Origin: Planctomycetota bacterium
GTDB lineage: Bacteria > Planctomycetota > Planctomycetia > Pirellulales > Pirellulaceae
Assembly: GCA_026692905.1 (NCBI GenBank)
Contig: JAPLNL010000022.1
Coordinates: forward strand, 1 to 64,000
Reading direction: 5' to 3'
DNA: 64,000 nucleotides
Part shown: positions 8,694 to 17,270 of the stretch, piece by piece
How the letters are laid out: the number at the start of each line of letters is the position of its first letter
Position numbering within the stretch: the first letter of the stretch is position 1
Notes under the pieces: model-generated
The model's input: the letters and a program-made list of their open reading frames with translations, nothing else
Databases searched by the model: none
What the model was told of the DNA's origin: nothing
Translations under genes and position numbers: made by a program

Positions 8694-10646
8694 TTATTCT
8701 TGCTTGTCAACCCAGTTGTCCAACTGCGCCGACATCAACGACGCACCTCTTGGGTTCTTTCCCAGCAGTGAAAACGATGAGAGCAAAACTCGCTTGAGCG
8801 GCAGGTCGAACTCCGCTTGCTTGGCGACGTATGTCAAATACATGAAGTTAGAAGCCGTTAGACTGTTGCCCGAAGGAATCACTCCATCGACCGGGTCCTG
8901 AAAACGAGCGATCAACTCCGCCTGATCGTTGGCTGTATAGTAAAATCCGCCCGATTGTTCATTTATGAAAAATCGCATTTGAGTTCGGCTGAGTTCGATA
9001 GCTTGCACCAGCCACCGCTCTTCTTGTGTCGCTAGATGCAATCGCAAGAGTCCGTGAACGAAAAAAGCATAGTCGTCGAGATAGCCCGAAAGCTTTCCAT
9101 CCCCCAACGCATAGCTCCTGAGCAATCGCCCCTGGCTCGTTTTCAATTCCCGTAAGATGAACTCCGCCGCCTTGACAGCGGCGTCAACATATTCTTTCCG
9201 TTTCAAAATCCGCCCCGAGTCCGCTAACCCTGCAATCATCAAGCCATTCCAAGATGTTAGAATCTTGACGTCGGTTGACGGTCTTGTTCGTTTCGAGCGA
9301 ATCTCCAAAAGCGATTCCTTGGCTGTTTTGAGAGAGTTGACGAAAGCGTCAAGCGTTTGGCTTTTCTCTTGGGCAACTTGTGTTAAGGGCTTACCGGGTT
9401 GTGGGGCGAAGTACTTGCCTTCGAAATTGGGCATCGACTTGAGTCCATACACGCTCATGAACGTATCGAACTTGCTGTTGCTTTTCGCAACAATCGCTAA
9501 CTCCTCTTTGTCCCAACGATAGAATTTCCCTTCTTCTCCTTCGGAATCGGCGTCGAGCGAAGAATAGAATGCACCACCTGGCGCCGTGAGTTCGCGCAAA
9601 ACGAAATCGCATGTCCCCTCGCTGATCATTCGATATTCTGCGCTGCCTGTTGCCTCGAAGGCATTCGCATACAGTTGAGCAAGTTGACCGTTGTCGTACA
9701 GCATTTTTTCAAAGTGAGGAATGCGCCAAAAGCGATCGACGCTATAGCGATGAAAACCGCCTCCCAAATGATCGTAAATTCCGCCGGCCATCATGGAGTC
9801 GAGCGTCTTCACCAACAGGATGTTCGCCTGATCACGAACCTCCTGAGGAAGCGACGACCGTTTGGATCGCTCGAGCAAGAAGACGAGGTTGGCAGGCTCC
9901 GGAAATTTTGGGCGATTCGGATTCGATTCGACGTAAGCAAAGCCACCGTGAGTTGCATCAAAACCTGCGGCCAAGCGTTGTTGCGTCTCTTGGGTCATCG
10001 TTCTGCAGGTCTCCTGGTCGATCTCCGTTCCTGCAGGGATTGATTCTGAAGATGCCAACGATTCAATTAACGCTTCTGCGATCCGTTCGGCTTGGGCTTT
10101 GAGTTCAGCCTCTTGATCCGTCCAAAGTTGCACGGCCCGCTTTGCAATCGTGAAGAAGCCCGGCAAATTGGCTCGATCGCCGTCTCGCGCAGGGAAGTAC
10201 GATCCACCAAAGATCGGCTTGGCGTCGGAGGTCATGATCACCGTCATTGGCCAGCCTCCGCGGCCCGACATGAGCTGAACAGCAGTCATGTAGATTTGAT
10301 CAATATCCGGGCGTTCTTCGCGGTCCACTTTGATGCAGATATAATTCTCGTTCAAATACTTAGCAATCTCTTCGTCCTCAAAGGTTTCCCGCTCCATGAC
10401 ATGGCACCAATGACATGCGGCATAGCCTACCGACAAAAAGATGAGCTTGTTCTCTTTCTTAGCGCGATTGAGAGCCTCCTCTCCCCAAGGGTACCAGTCC
10501 ACGGGGTTATGAGCATGCTGCAACAAATAAGGGCTAGACTCTTTGGCCAACCGATTTTCCTGCTGCGCGAGAATGTTGTCGGAAAATAAGCAGACGAGAC
10601 CAAAAAGGAGCCCAATTCGCATGCGAAGCATCAACGTTTCCTTCAT
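8694..10646 (-). CDS. DUF255/YyaL thioredoxin-domain protein
   Basis: A 650-residue member of the DUF255 (YyaL, SPATA20-like) family. After an N-terminal signal peptide (residues about 1-27) the thioredoxin-fold domain contains the hallmark [19 protein letters not shown] and a CHWCHVM active-site motif. The C-terminal two thirds form an alpha/alpha toroid of the N-acylglucosamine 2-epimerase/glucosaminidase type. The biochemical role of the family is unknown; the CxxC motif suggests thiol chemistry. The signal peptide places this version outside the cytoplasm. The gene is single, with a family-A hairpin just upstream of its start at 10675. Confidence 0.9.
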   Translation of the reverse strand: MKETLMLRMRIGLLFGLVCLFSDNILAQQENRLAKESSPYLLQHAHNPVDWYPWGEEALNRAKKENKLIFLSVGYAACHWCHVMERETFEDEEIAKYLNENYICIKVDREERPDIDQIYMTAVQLMSGRGGWPMTVIMTSDAKPIFGGSYFPARDGDRANLPGFFTIAKRAVQLWTDQEAELKAQAERIAEALIESLASSESIPAGTEIDQETCRTMTQETQQRLAAGFDATHGGFAYVESNPNRPKFPEPANLVFLLERSKRSSLPQEVRDQANILLVKTLDSMMAGGIYDHLGGGFHRYSVDRFWRIPHFEKMLYDNGQLAQLYANAFEATGSAEYRMISEGTCDFVLRELTAPGGAFYSSLDADSEGEEGKFYRWDKEELAIVAKSNSKFDTFMSVYGLKSMPNFEGKYFAPQPGKPLTQVAQEKSQTLDAFVNSLKTAKESLLEIRSKRTRPSTDVKILTSWNGLMIAGLADSGRILKRKEYVDAAVKAAEFILRELKTSQGRLLRSYALGDGKLSGYLDDYAFFVHGLLRLHLATQEERWLVQAIELSRTQMRFFINEQSGGFYYTANDQAELIARFQDPVDGVIPSGNSLTASNFMYLTYVAKQAEFDLPLKRVLLSSFSLLGKNPRGASLMSAQLDNWVDKQE

Positions 10647-10674
10647 GAAAAAACACCGTCTGGTAAAGAGACTT

Positions 10675-10740
10675 CGTTTAACAGTCAGCCGTAGGCGTAC
10701 GTCAAAAGAGCGCGGTACGCCTACGGCTGACCGTTCAACG
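10675..10740. repeat. Family-A inverted repeat, copy 2
   Basis: Nearly identical to the copy at 6038-6104, with the same two arms and a slightly shorter loop. It lies in the gap between the DUF255 gene and the Tat-exported protein gene, both on the minus strand. Confidence 0.9.
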
Positions 10741-10804
10741 ACTCAACGAACGAGGCGCTTTCGCCGTTTCGCTTACAAGGGAGCAAAAACACGTTGCCAT
10801 GCGC

Positions 10805-12076
10805 TCACTCACGCCAAAATGCGGATTCTGCAGCCGCTTGATAGCGAACGGCCAAGTGAGGCGTTTCGATAGGCACTTGCTTTTGAAATAAGGAGTCAAC
10901 TGCTGCGATCACCAAGCCGGACGTTAGCAACGTGCGCTCTACCGGGTAAGGTGTCCGGCCAGTCAACACAACATCTTCGATGTGACGTGCCAGCGGGTTG
11001 AAGAAATCTGCCGTGGTCGATCCATGCGTCGGCATCGGCAGATACATCTGACATGAAACAATGGCTCCGTTGTCGGACCGCAAGCCGGCATAGTTGAAGT
11101 CCTGAATGGGGCAGAGGAACATGCAAGTACGAAAGCCGTCGTTATGCTCAATGAAGTAGGCTGTAACAGACTCCTTCATCGTTTTCTTGGCCCACTCATA
11201 CGTGACCGGCGCTGTCGGAAACCCGCCTTCGACGGGCAAGTTATGACTACGCGTCAACGCCGCAACAAAAAGTCGGCGAGTATCGATTCGGTCATCGCGC
11301 TCCATCTGTTGCCAAACCGCTTCCCCTTTCACTGCAAGCACGCGTTTGACTCCAGATTCGCCCCCTCGCCGTCGCTCAGACATGCACTGTGCGGTTTCTA
11401 AACCATGGAAGTCGTAGCTGTCGACACCGCCGTAACAGACGCACACGCTCTCCTTGAGCGGTGTGTCCATCGGAATCTCGGTGGCGGGCAATCGCCAGGT
11501 CACAGGCAAGGACGAGCCCGCTAAAAACGGAAACTTCAATCGGACGGAATCATCGACCATTTCTTTGCACTCGGACCAGACGGTCGACAAATGTTTGTCG
11601 TTAAATACGGGAACACTACGTCCGGAATCCTCAAAGACTTTGACTACTTTCTTGAACCATTCGTAACGCGGATATCGCCTTTGCCCCTTCTCATTAACCG
11701 GGTATTCGCCATGCTCAGCAATGATGACCACGCCATCGACAGCCAGCTTCGAAGTCCCCAGCGTGAGTGCCTCCTCCACCGTCGAGAAGGACGCTAGTTT
11801 GTACTTTGCAATCCGTTGCTTGCCCAAATCGGACTCAGGGAACTGATCGATGAATACCGAAGCGATGTCGAACCGTGGCTCTTGCCAGCGACCTCCAAAC
11901 GTGTAACCCATCGCATGCCGATCCAAAAAATGCTGAGCGTGGGAGTGTTGCCGAACTTCCGTACCCAAAAACGCGATGCGTTTGCGTTGCAATGGAGCTG
12001 ATTGTCCAGCTTTGAATTGGGAAAAGGCCAATCCCATGCCGGTCATGTACGCAAAGTTTCTTCGATTGATGTGCAT
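10805..12076 (-). CDS. Tat-exported protein of unknown function
   Basis: A 423-residue protein whose N-terminus, MHINRRNFAYMTGMGLAFSQ, has a twin-arginine and a short hydrophobic stretch, so export by the Tat pathway is likely. A Rossmann-like segment follows (KRIAFLGTEVR near residue 32) and a substrate-binding-like C-terminal half with many His and Cys residues (for example CMFLCP). The outline resembles secreted oxidoreductase-like proteins common in planctomycetes, but I cannot assign a cofactor or substrate. It is separated by about 160 bases from the DUF255 gene on the same strand and may be transcribed independently. Confidence 0.7.
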   Translation of the reverse strand: MHINRRNFAYMTGMGLAFSQFKAGQSAPLQRKRIAFLGTEVRQHSHAQHFLDRHAMGYTFGGRWQEPRFDIASVFIDQFPESDLGKQRIAKYKLASFSTVEEALTLGTSKLAVDGVVIIAEHGEYPVNEKGQRRYPRYEWFKKVVKVFEDSGRSVPVFNDKHLSTVWSECKEMVDDSVRLKFPFLAGSSLPVTWRLPATEIPMDTPLKESVCVCYGGVDSYDFHGLETAQCMSERRRGGESGVKRVLAVKGEAVWQQMERDDRIDTRRLFVAALTRSHNLPVEGGFPTAPVTYEWAKKTMKESVTAYFIEHNDGFRTCMFLCPIQDFNYAGLRSDNGAIVSCQMYLPMPTHGSTTADFFNPLARHIEDVVLTGRTPYPVERTLLTSGLVIAAVDSLFQKQVPIETPHLAVRYQAAAESAFWRE

Positions 12077-12085
12077 GTTGTTTCT

Positions 12086-12360
12086 CTATCCGATGTGCCG
12101 CGTTGAAGGTTTGGTAGTAGAACCTATTGTAGCAAGAGAAATGCCTTGCATATCATTGGCGAAATATGGAAGTACATTGGTCCAAATGCAATGAGCTCTT
12201 GTTAGGCGAGCGTCAGTACGAAAGATACCGTAGGATGGGACCATTGTCCCGTCTATTTCCATGTTCGGGACAATGGTCCCAAACGACGACGGGTAGATTT
12301 CGTTCCGCCGATCGCCTGAAGGCGGTACACCAGCTTCGATCGCGTTAGAGGGGGGGTACG
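12086..12360. other. Gap with GGGACCATTGTCCC hairpins and family-E unit
   Basis: No gene is supported here. The stretch holds a palindromic GGGACCATTGTCCC near 12238 followed by an inverted relative (GGGACAATGGTCCC near 12273), and a family-E unit near 12308. The same palindrome starts the tandem array at 31990. Confidence 0.6.
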
Positions 12361-13335
12361 TCAGTGTGATTGTCGTCGGAAGAACTGGGTGAAGTCCTCT
12401 CGCCACGAACGCACGGAAGGTTGCAAACGGTGGCTTAGCAAACCAGCGGCCCGTTCGCTTTGTAGGTCTTGCAGGTACTTTTGAAAGGCAGACTTCGTTT
12501 GATCGGAGGAGTTTAGTGCAAATGCCGTTATACTCCACGCGTCCCGGTAATCCTTCGCCGTCAAAGCTGTATTTGAATCGGTGTGTTCCAGTTGTTGGAT
12601 GTCCGCTACTTGGCCATAACGAATTTGCGATTGAACGGCAGCGCCATGGGTTACATGCTTGAGGGGATTGGAGGACGCTGTCTCAAAATACTCAGCTAGC
12701 CCCTCGTCCAGCCACTGAGGAACTTTCACGCCACTCGCATCCAACAACGCATGCGTACATTCGTGGCGTGCATCCGTGACCCAGCCTGGATTAAAGTACG
12801 TCAGTACGAGTCCGGGGCCGCGGTGGCGTATGTACAGGGCTCGGCGGCTTGGCGCGTCGGGTAATAGGCGATTTACATAGCTATCCAACGACTCACGGCT
12901 ATCCAAGACCACCAAATGGATCGGCTGTTCGGATATCGAAATGGCCAGCGAAGTCGAAAGCTCCTTCGGCAAAGTCGATAAATACAGCAAGTGTATTTCC
13001 AATTTTGCAATTGGCACCGTTGAATGCACGTGAAATTGCCCGACGCGTTCCAGATAAGGCCACCTACTCGCCATCTCTCCGCTAGATGCAGAAGCAGAGG
13101 AAGCAATGGAAGCAACTTGAGAAGCCAACGTTGCTGAAGCAAGTCGGACGGGCGCTTCCTGCCCGACTAAAACAGGACAAAATGCAAACGTACAAAAACA
13201 ACAAAACCATTGGCACATCAGATTCGCGACCGAGCGGCGAAACCGAACACAAATTTCGAAAGGCCCAATTCTCTGACCAGTGCTTGTATCGTTCATGGGT
13301 CTCGGGTTATGCGGCATCCGTCGGAAATCGCTCAA
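12361..13335 (-). CDS. Secreted HExxH metallopeptidase-like protein
   Basis: The protein is up to 324 residues long, with a Cys-rich hydrophobic export signal at about residues 36-58. A zinc-peptidase signature lies further on: H191-E192-C-T-H195 followed by WLDEGLAEYFE with E211 and E215 as candidates for the third ligand. This is the gluzincin-like layout seen in the planctomycete DUF1570 group. The target is unknown. The longest frame begins with TTG at 13335, two bases after the stop of the upstream gene, which suggests translational coupling; ATGs at 13317 and 13293 are alternatives. It is the last gene of a four-gene minus-strand run. Confidence 0.72.
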   Translation of the reverse strand: MSDFRRMPHNPRPMNDTSTGQRIGPFEICVRFRRSVANLMCQWFCCFCTFAFCPVLVGQEAPVRLASATLASQVASIASSASASSGEMASRWPYLERVGQFHVHSTVPIAKLEIHLLYLSTLPKELSTSLAISISEQPIHLVVLDSRESLDSYVNRLLPDAPSRRALYIRHRGPGLVLTYFNPGWVTDARHECTHALLDASGVKVPQWLDEGLAEYFETASSNPLKHVTHGAAVQSQIRYGQVADIQQLEHTDSNTALTAKDYRDAWSITAFALNSSDQTKSAFQKYLQDLQSERAAGLLSHRLQPSVRSWREDFTQFFRRQSH

Positions 13336-13337
13336 GG

Positions 13338-14084
13338 CTATCGAAAGAACTCTTTCTCACTGGTCCATTTGTATTCCTCCATCGATTTCATCACCGATGC
13401 CACGCGAGTCCTGTCAGAGTTTGAGAGGGACTCCTTCAAGATCAATCGAGCTACGATTTCCTCTGTTTTTCCTTGCGGCTCTTTTTCGTTGGGAGGAACA
13501 ACCACGGTCACGCGGCGAAGTTCGGAAGGTAGTTGTCGCTGGTCGATAAGCAGTTGATTCAATTGCATTCGGATAAACGGTGGCGTCTTGTTGAACAAAG
13601 CATTGATTCGCACCGACCAATTTGCAAAATCGCCGTAGCTCGTTGCGATCACGGGGTTCGCAGGCGTGATCGGTCTGAATTTGTAGCGCAGACGATCGTT
13701 TCCAATCACGAAGAGATTGTCTACTTCGATCATCGGCTCTCGATCGCTTGAAAGTGCACGACGTTGCTCATCCGACATGTTTTGCAAAACCGAGTTGAGC
13801 TGGCGTTCGAGGTCGGCCATGTTGAGTTCGACCCGCGATTTGTTTTGCGAGTCAAGGATTGTGATGAAGCCTTTACCGGGATCAACGACCGTTATCCGTT
13901 TCCGATCATCATCAACTTCGATGTATCGCCCATCAGCGAAAATGGTTTGAACGCTACTGATGGGTGGCTTTTGTTCGTCTTTGTAGATGTCGATATCGAT
14001 ACGAAAGTCGGTGATTTGCCCGTAGCAAACCCCAACCGAGGCTAGGAAATGGAGAGTGCCTAGCATGGCAGCTGTAAATCGCAT
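13338..14084 (-). CDS. Secreted protein of unknown function
   Basis: A 248-residue protein with a clear signal peptide ending near VCYGQ (residue 23). The mature part is a mix of beta-rich N-terminal half (repeated short strands around residues 25-90) and charged helices, with a C-terminal RTRVASVMKSMEE segment. The strand pattern is reminiscent of proteins that bind to lipoprotein carriers, but I see no diagnostic motif and claim no function. It starts 12 bases after the lipoprotein gene and ends 2 bases before the peptidase gene, so it is almost certainly co-transcribed with both. Confidence 0.7.
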   Translation of the reverse strand: MRFTAAMLGTLHFLASVGVCYGQITDFRIDIDIYKDEQKPPISSVQTIFADGRYIEVDDDRKRITVVDPGKGFITILDSQNKSRVELNMADLERQLNSVLQNMSDEQRRALSSDREPMIEVDNLFVIGNDRLRYKFRPITPANPVIATSYGDFANWSVRINALFNKTPPFIRMQLNQLLIDQRQLPSELRRVTVVVPPNEKEPQGKTEEIVARLILKESLSNSDRTRVASVMKSMEEYKWTSEKEFFR

Positions 14085-14096
14085 GATTTCAAAACC

Positions 14097-14744
14097 TTAC
14101 TGTACCGCGCCCAGGGAAGAAACCGCTGCGTCTTTGGCGACGTCAATCGATGGATCATAGGGATAGAAAGTTCTAGCGACCCGGAGGGCGAGTTCGGAAA
14201 GATAGATACGTTGAAACTGAACTTCATCGAAGTCGGTAACAGGCGCACCGTTTTGAGGGTACACAAATTCAGGAAAAGTTTTCTTGAAAGCTGCTTGATC
14301 TCCTGCTGTTACTTTGTACGCAGACAAGACGACGTTGCTACGACCCTTGAATAGCGTTTGACCTTCTCGAAGCTTGAGGTTTGAGACTTCCACCAAGACC
14401 ACATAATCGGCTCGCAACCGGCTGCCGATGATTGGAATCGATCGATTTGCGATCGGTTGGTCGTTGATGATCCGATCAACTTCTTCCGGGTTGATCATCT
14501 CGATTTTCTTGACGTTTCTCGCAAGGAGCTCGTTGATGTGCCTAGACATCAGGATGCCTGATGCGTCAGCATTCAGCCCAGCATTGGTACCGACAATCAC
14601 GGCAACCTTTTTTTCCTTAAGCTCGTCAAATTCAGCAGGGGCATCTACCCCTTTGACAATGTATATGGCGTTGGCCATAAGCCCGCAGCCCGCATTCATC
14701 AGGAGGATCAGACAAGCGGAATAGAAAATCCAAACTTTCGACAT
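14097..14744 (-). CDS. Lipoprotein of unknown function
   Basis: I place the start at the ATG at 14744, which gives a normal lipoprotein signal (MSKVWIFYSACLILLMNAGC) with the lipidated Cys at residue 20. A longer frame from 14807 would put 21 basic residues in front. The mature protein has an alpha/beta core with VAVIVGTNAG and DYVVLVEVSNLKLREG strands, similar in style to TolB-N/CsgG-like envelope domains; this is a resemblance, not an assignment. It is the second gene of the envelope run, 12 bases from the secreted unknown. Confidence 0.68.
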   Translation of the reverse strand: MSKVWIFYSACLILLMNAGCGLMANAIYIVKGVDAPAEFDELKEKKVAVIVGTNAGLNADASGILMSRHINELLARNVKKIEMINPEEVDRIINDQPIANRSIPIIGSRLRADYVVLVEVSNLKLREGQTLFKGRSNVVLSAYKVTAGDQAAFKKTFPEFVYPQNGAPVTDFDEVQFQRIYLSELALRVARTFYPYDPSIDVAKDAAVSSLGAVQ

Positions 14745-14883
14745 CGTAGTGAGGTACCGAGACAAAACTCGTCGCCGTGGCGATCTGACTTGATTGCTTG
14801 CAGCCATGCAGGAATCCTTTCCATTTGCATTCTTCTGCCCAAAGAACTTGCGTCCGTGCCGCCCGCTTGTAGCAAATGAAAAG

Positions 14884-15342
14884 TTAGACCGCTAGACGGA
14901 TCGTCCACTCGATGACCGAAATTCCAATCGCGATCAGGAGAACTCCGATAGACACCTGTGAAAACCATCGCCCCTTGATTGCCCGGCCTCGTATTGCCAT
15001 CCACATCACGCAAGGGAAAACGGCGGCCGCGAGAAAACAAAGCAGCACACCGCCTACGTTAGCTCGAAGCGCACTCGTTAGGTCGCCATTCATGGTGTGC
15101 GCCCATGAGGTGGTCATTCCGCACCCAGGACAACGCATTCCGATAAAAGTGTACATCGTACAGCCAGGCAAACCGAGTTGGGTGTGGGTCCCCAAGCCCT
15201 CGGGATTGGGTTTAAGCCAAGCTGCTGCCGCCAACATTCCAAACAAAAGCATCCCAAGGCAAAAGAGCCCGATCCTTTCATTTCGTTTGTAAGGTTCGCC
15301 ATTCTGGCAAGTCTGGATAAGTTGGGTAGCTGGGTTTTCCAT
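14884..15342 (-). CDS. DUF2752 membrane protein
   Basis: A 152-residue membrane protein of the DUF2752 family. The hallmark is the segment with GMRCPGCGMTTS (about residues 81-92), preceded by a LPGCTMY motif and flanked by three to four hydrophobic spans. The two cysteine pairs could bind a metal or form disulphides near the membrane surface; the function of the family is unknown. It is the first gene of the minus-strand envelope run and is transcribed divergently from flgF, with a 114-base shared upstream region. Confidence 0.85.
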   Translation of the reverse strand: MENPATQLIQTCQNGEPYKRNERIGLFCLGMLLFGMLAAAAWLKPNPEGLGTHTQLGLPGCTMYTFIGMRCPGCGMTTSWAHTMNGDLTSALRANVGGVLLCFLAAAVFPCVMWMAIRGRAIKGRWFSQVSIGVLLIAIGISVIEWTIRLAV

Positions 15343-15386
15343 GGGATTTCAAACTAGCTTGGGAATTTTGATTCTCTTACCAAATA

Positions 15387-15402
15387 TTGACGTTTCGGTC
15401 AA
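15387..15402. promoter_or_regulatory. Palindrome in the DUF2752/flgF divergent region
   Basis: The inverted repeat TTGAC-N6-GTCAA lies in the 114 bases between two divergent genes. It has the size of a dimeric repressor or activator site. There is no independent support. Confidence 0.25.
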
Positions 15403-15456
15403 TTTTCGCAACCGCTAGAGTCCGGTCGTCGTTCACGCCTTGCAAGGAGTTGAGGA

Positions 15457-16209
15457 ATGCCATACGGAATGTACCTTTCAGCGTCTGGAGCACACGTCCA
15501 GAATCATCGCTTGGAAGTTCTCAGCAATAATTTAGCCAACATCAATACACCGGGCTTCAAGCCCAGTCTAGCCATCGTCCAGGCACGCAACAACAAAGCC
15601 ATCGAAGATGGTGAAGTCTCGCCGAATTCCGGAACGCTCGCCGACATCGGTGGCGGTGCCAAAATCACACCCACGAAAACGATTTTCGAAACCGGCCCCA
15701 TCGAAACAACCGGTAGAAAAACCGACTTCGCCATCCGCGACGACAAGAGCTTCTTTATGGTCAAGCGAGGAGACGAGGAGTTTCTCACACGCGCCGGAGG
15801 ATTTGTGTTTAACTCGTCAGGCCAACTCACCACCACCAATGGTGACCCTGTGATGGCCGCAGACGGAACCCCCGTCCAGATCGACCCATCGCGAGATTAC
15901 GAAGTCAGCGACAATGGCGTGATCCAGCAAGATGGACGAAACATTCCCATCATGCTGACTCGACCGGAATCGTTGGGTGACCTAGCTCGCGTTGGAGACA
16001 ACCTATTTCGACCGCTCGCTCAAACGCAACCCGTACCACCCAACGAACGAGCCGTCGTCAGTAGCAGCCTCGAGAAGTCCGCCGTCAATCCAACCACAGC
16101 CATGATGGAATTGATCGAAGCGACTCGGGCTTACGAATCCAATCTACGGCTCATTCAACACCACGATCAAGCCTACGGCAATTTGATCGGCCGCCTCCTA
16201 AAAGAATAA
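15457..16209 (+). CDS. flgF: Flagellar proximal rod protein FlgF
   Basis: A 250-residue flagellar rod/hook family protein. The N-terminal motif NNLANINTPGFK (about residues 24-35) and a C-terminal heptad helix ending in YGNLIGRLLKE are the parts that pack in the rod. The insert between them is short, as in proximal rod proteins. A strong Shine-Dalgarno AAGGAG at 15444 sits seven bases before the ATG. It begins a flgF-flgG-flgA-flgH cluster. It could alternatively be a second FlgG-like protein, but its position before a clearer FlgG supports FlgF. Confidence 0.88.
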   Translation: MPYGMYLSASGAHVQNHRLEVLSNNLANINTPGFKPSLAIVQARNNKAIEDGEVSPNSGTLADIGGGAKITPTKTIFETGPIETTGRKTDFAIRDDKSFFMVKRGDEEFLTRAGGFVFNSSGQLTTTNGDPVMAADGTPVQIDPSRDYEVSDNGVIQQDGRNIPIMLTRPESLGDLARVGDNLFRPLAQTQPVPPNERAVVSSSLEKSAVNPTTAMMELIEATRAYESNLRLIQHHDQAYGNLIGRLLKE

Positions 16210-16245
16210 CGTTACCCCTGTTTTTAGAGTTCAAGGAACACAAGC

Positions 16246-17049
16246 ATGAGCGTGCAAACACTCTACACCGCGGCCACCGGCATGGAAGCCATGCAAACCA
16301 AGTTGGACGTGATCGCTAATAATTTAGCGAATATGAATACAACTGCCTTCAAGCGAGACCGAGCTAATTTCGAAGATTTGCTCTATCGCGACAAAGTCTT
16401 CCCTGGCATTCAAGACGCCCAACAGAACGCAACCCCAGTCGGCGTCGAAGTGGGGCTCGGTACTCGCGTTCAGAGCACGCAAAAAGACTATGGCCAGGGG
16501 ACGCTCGAACAAACCGGGCGGAATCTGGACATTGCAATCGAAGGAAACGGGTTCATCCAAGTTACCGACCCTGTGACTAACAACGCTTTGTACACACGTG
16601 CAGGAAACCTCGATATCAACGCCAACGGCCAACTCGTTATCGGCTCAGCACAAACAGGACGCTTGCTCGATCCGCCCGTAAATATTCCACCCGGTACGAC
16701 AGACATTGTCATTGGGACAAACGGTGCCATTCAAGTACGCCTGGCTGGCCAAACGAACTTGACGACCCAAGGAACCATCAATATGGCATCCTTTGTCAAT
16801 CCGGATGGGTTGCTCAAAGTCGGAGAGAATCTATATCAGGCGACGGACGCAAGCGGGCAAGTTCAACAGGGACAAGCTGGTCAGAACGGCTTCGGAGTCT
16901 TGCGACAAGGTTCTTTGGAGAAGTCAAACGTTGAACCGGTGCGGGAAATGATCGACTTGATCACAACACAACGCGGTTTCGAATTGAATTCGCAAGCCAT
17001 TCAGGCCGGGGACCAAATTCTCCAGCAAATTGCCAACCTCCGACGATAG
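16246..17049 (+). CDS. flgG: Flagellar distal rod protein FlgG
   Basis: A 267-residue protein close to the canonical FlgG length. The N-terminus has NNLANMNTTAFKR and a rod-type helix; the middle domain has the typical LFTRAG-like segment (YTRAGNLDINANGQL); the C-terminus has the strongly conserved NVEPVREMIDLITTQRGFEL with the terminal helix. It assembles the distal rod that passes through the P- and L-rings. It follows flgF by 36 bases with AAGGA before its ATG. Confidence 0.95.
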   Translation: MSVQTLYTAATGMEAMQTKLDVIANNLANMNTTAFKRDRANFEDLLYRDKVFPGIQDAQQNATPVGVEVGLGTRVQSTQKDYGQGTLEQTGRNLDIAIEGNGFIQVTDPVTNNALYTRAGNLDINANGQLVIGSAQTGRLLDPPVNIPPGTTDIVIGTNGAIQVRLAGQTNLTTQGTINMASFVNPDGLLKVGENLYQATDASGQVQQGQAGQNGFGVLRQGSLEKSNVEPVREMIDLITTQRGFELNSQAIQAGDQILQQIANLRR

Positions 17050-17070
17050 TTTGTGGTTTATTTCTTTCTT

Positions 17071-17262
17071 CCCCTCTCCCCGTTCCGGGGAGAGGGGCAG
17101 GGGTGAGGGGTGGAGGCATAGCTCGCAATTCTCCGATCCAATTACTTGTTAAACACGCTGAAACTAGGCAAGGTATTGAATCCGTGATCCAAACTTCAAT
17201 CTTGACACAGTTCCCAACCCCTCACCCCCAACCCCTCTCCCCTAAGAGGGGCGAGGGGGGCA
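17071..17262. repeat. Inverted pair of GC-rich hairpins before flgA
   Basis: Perfect hairpin CCCCTCTCCCC-N5-GGGGAGAGGGG at 17071-17097, and a second hairpin CCCCTCT/AGAGGGG at 17232-17251. Outside these, GGGGTGAGGGG at 17100-17110 is the exact complement of CCCCTCACCCC at 17219-17229, so the region could also fold into one long stem. The G-run beside the second hairpin serves as the apparent ribosome binding site of flgA. Confidence 0.85.
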
Positions 17263-17270
17263 AAGTCATC

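Noticed and set aside
17103-17270. N-terminal extension of FlgA
   Set aside because: The 56 extra codons are read from GC-rich hairpins; the ATG at 17271 gives a proper signal peptide and a ribosome binding site.
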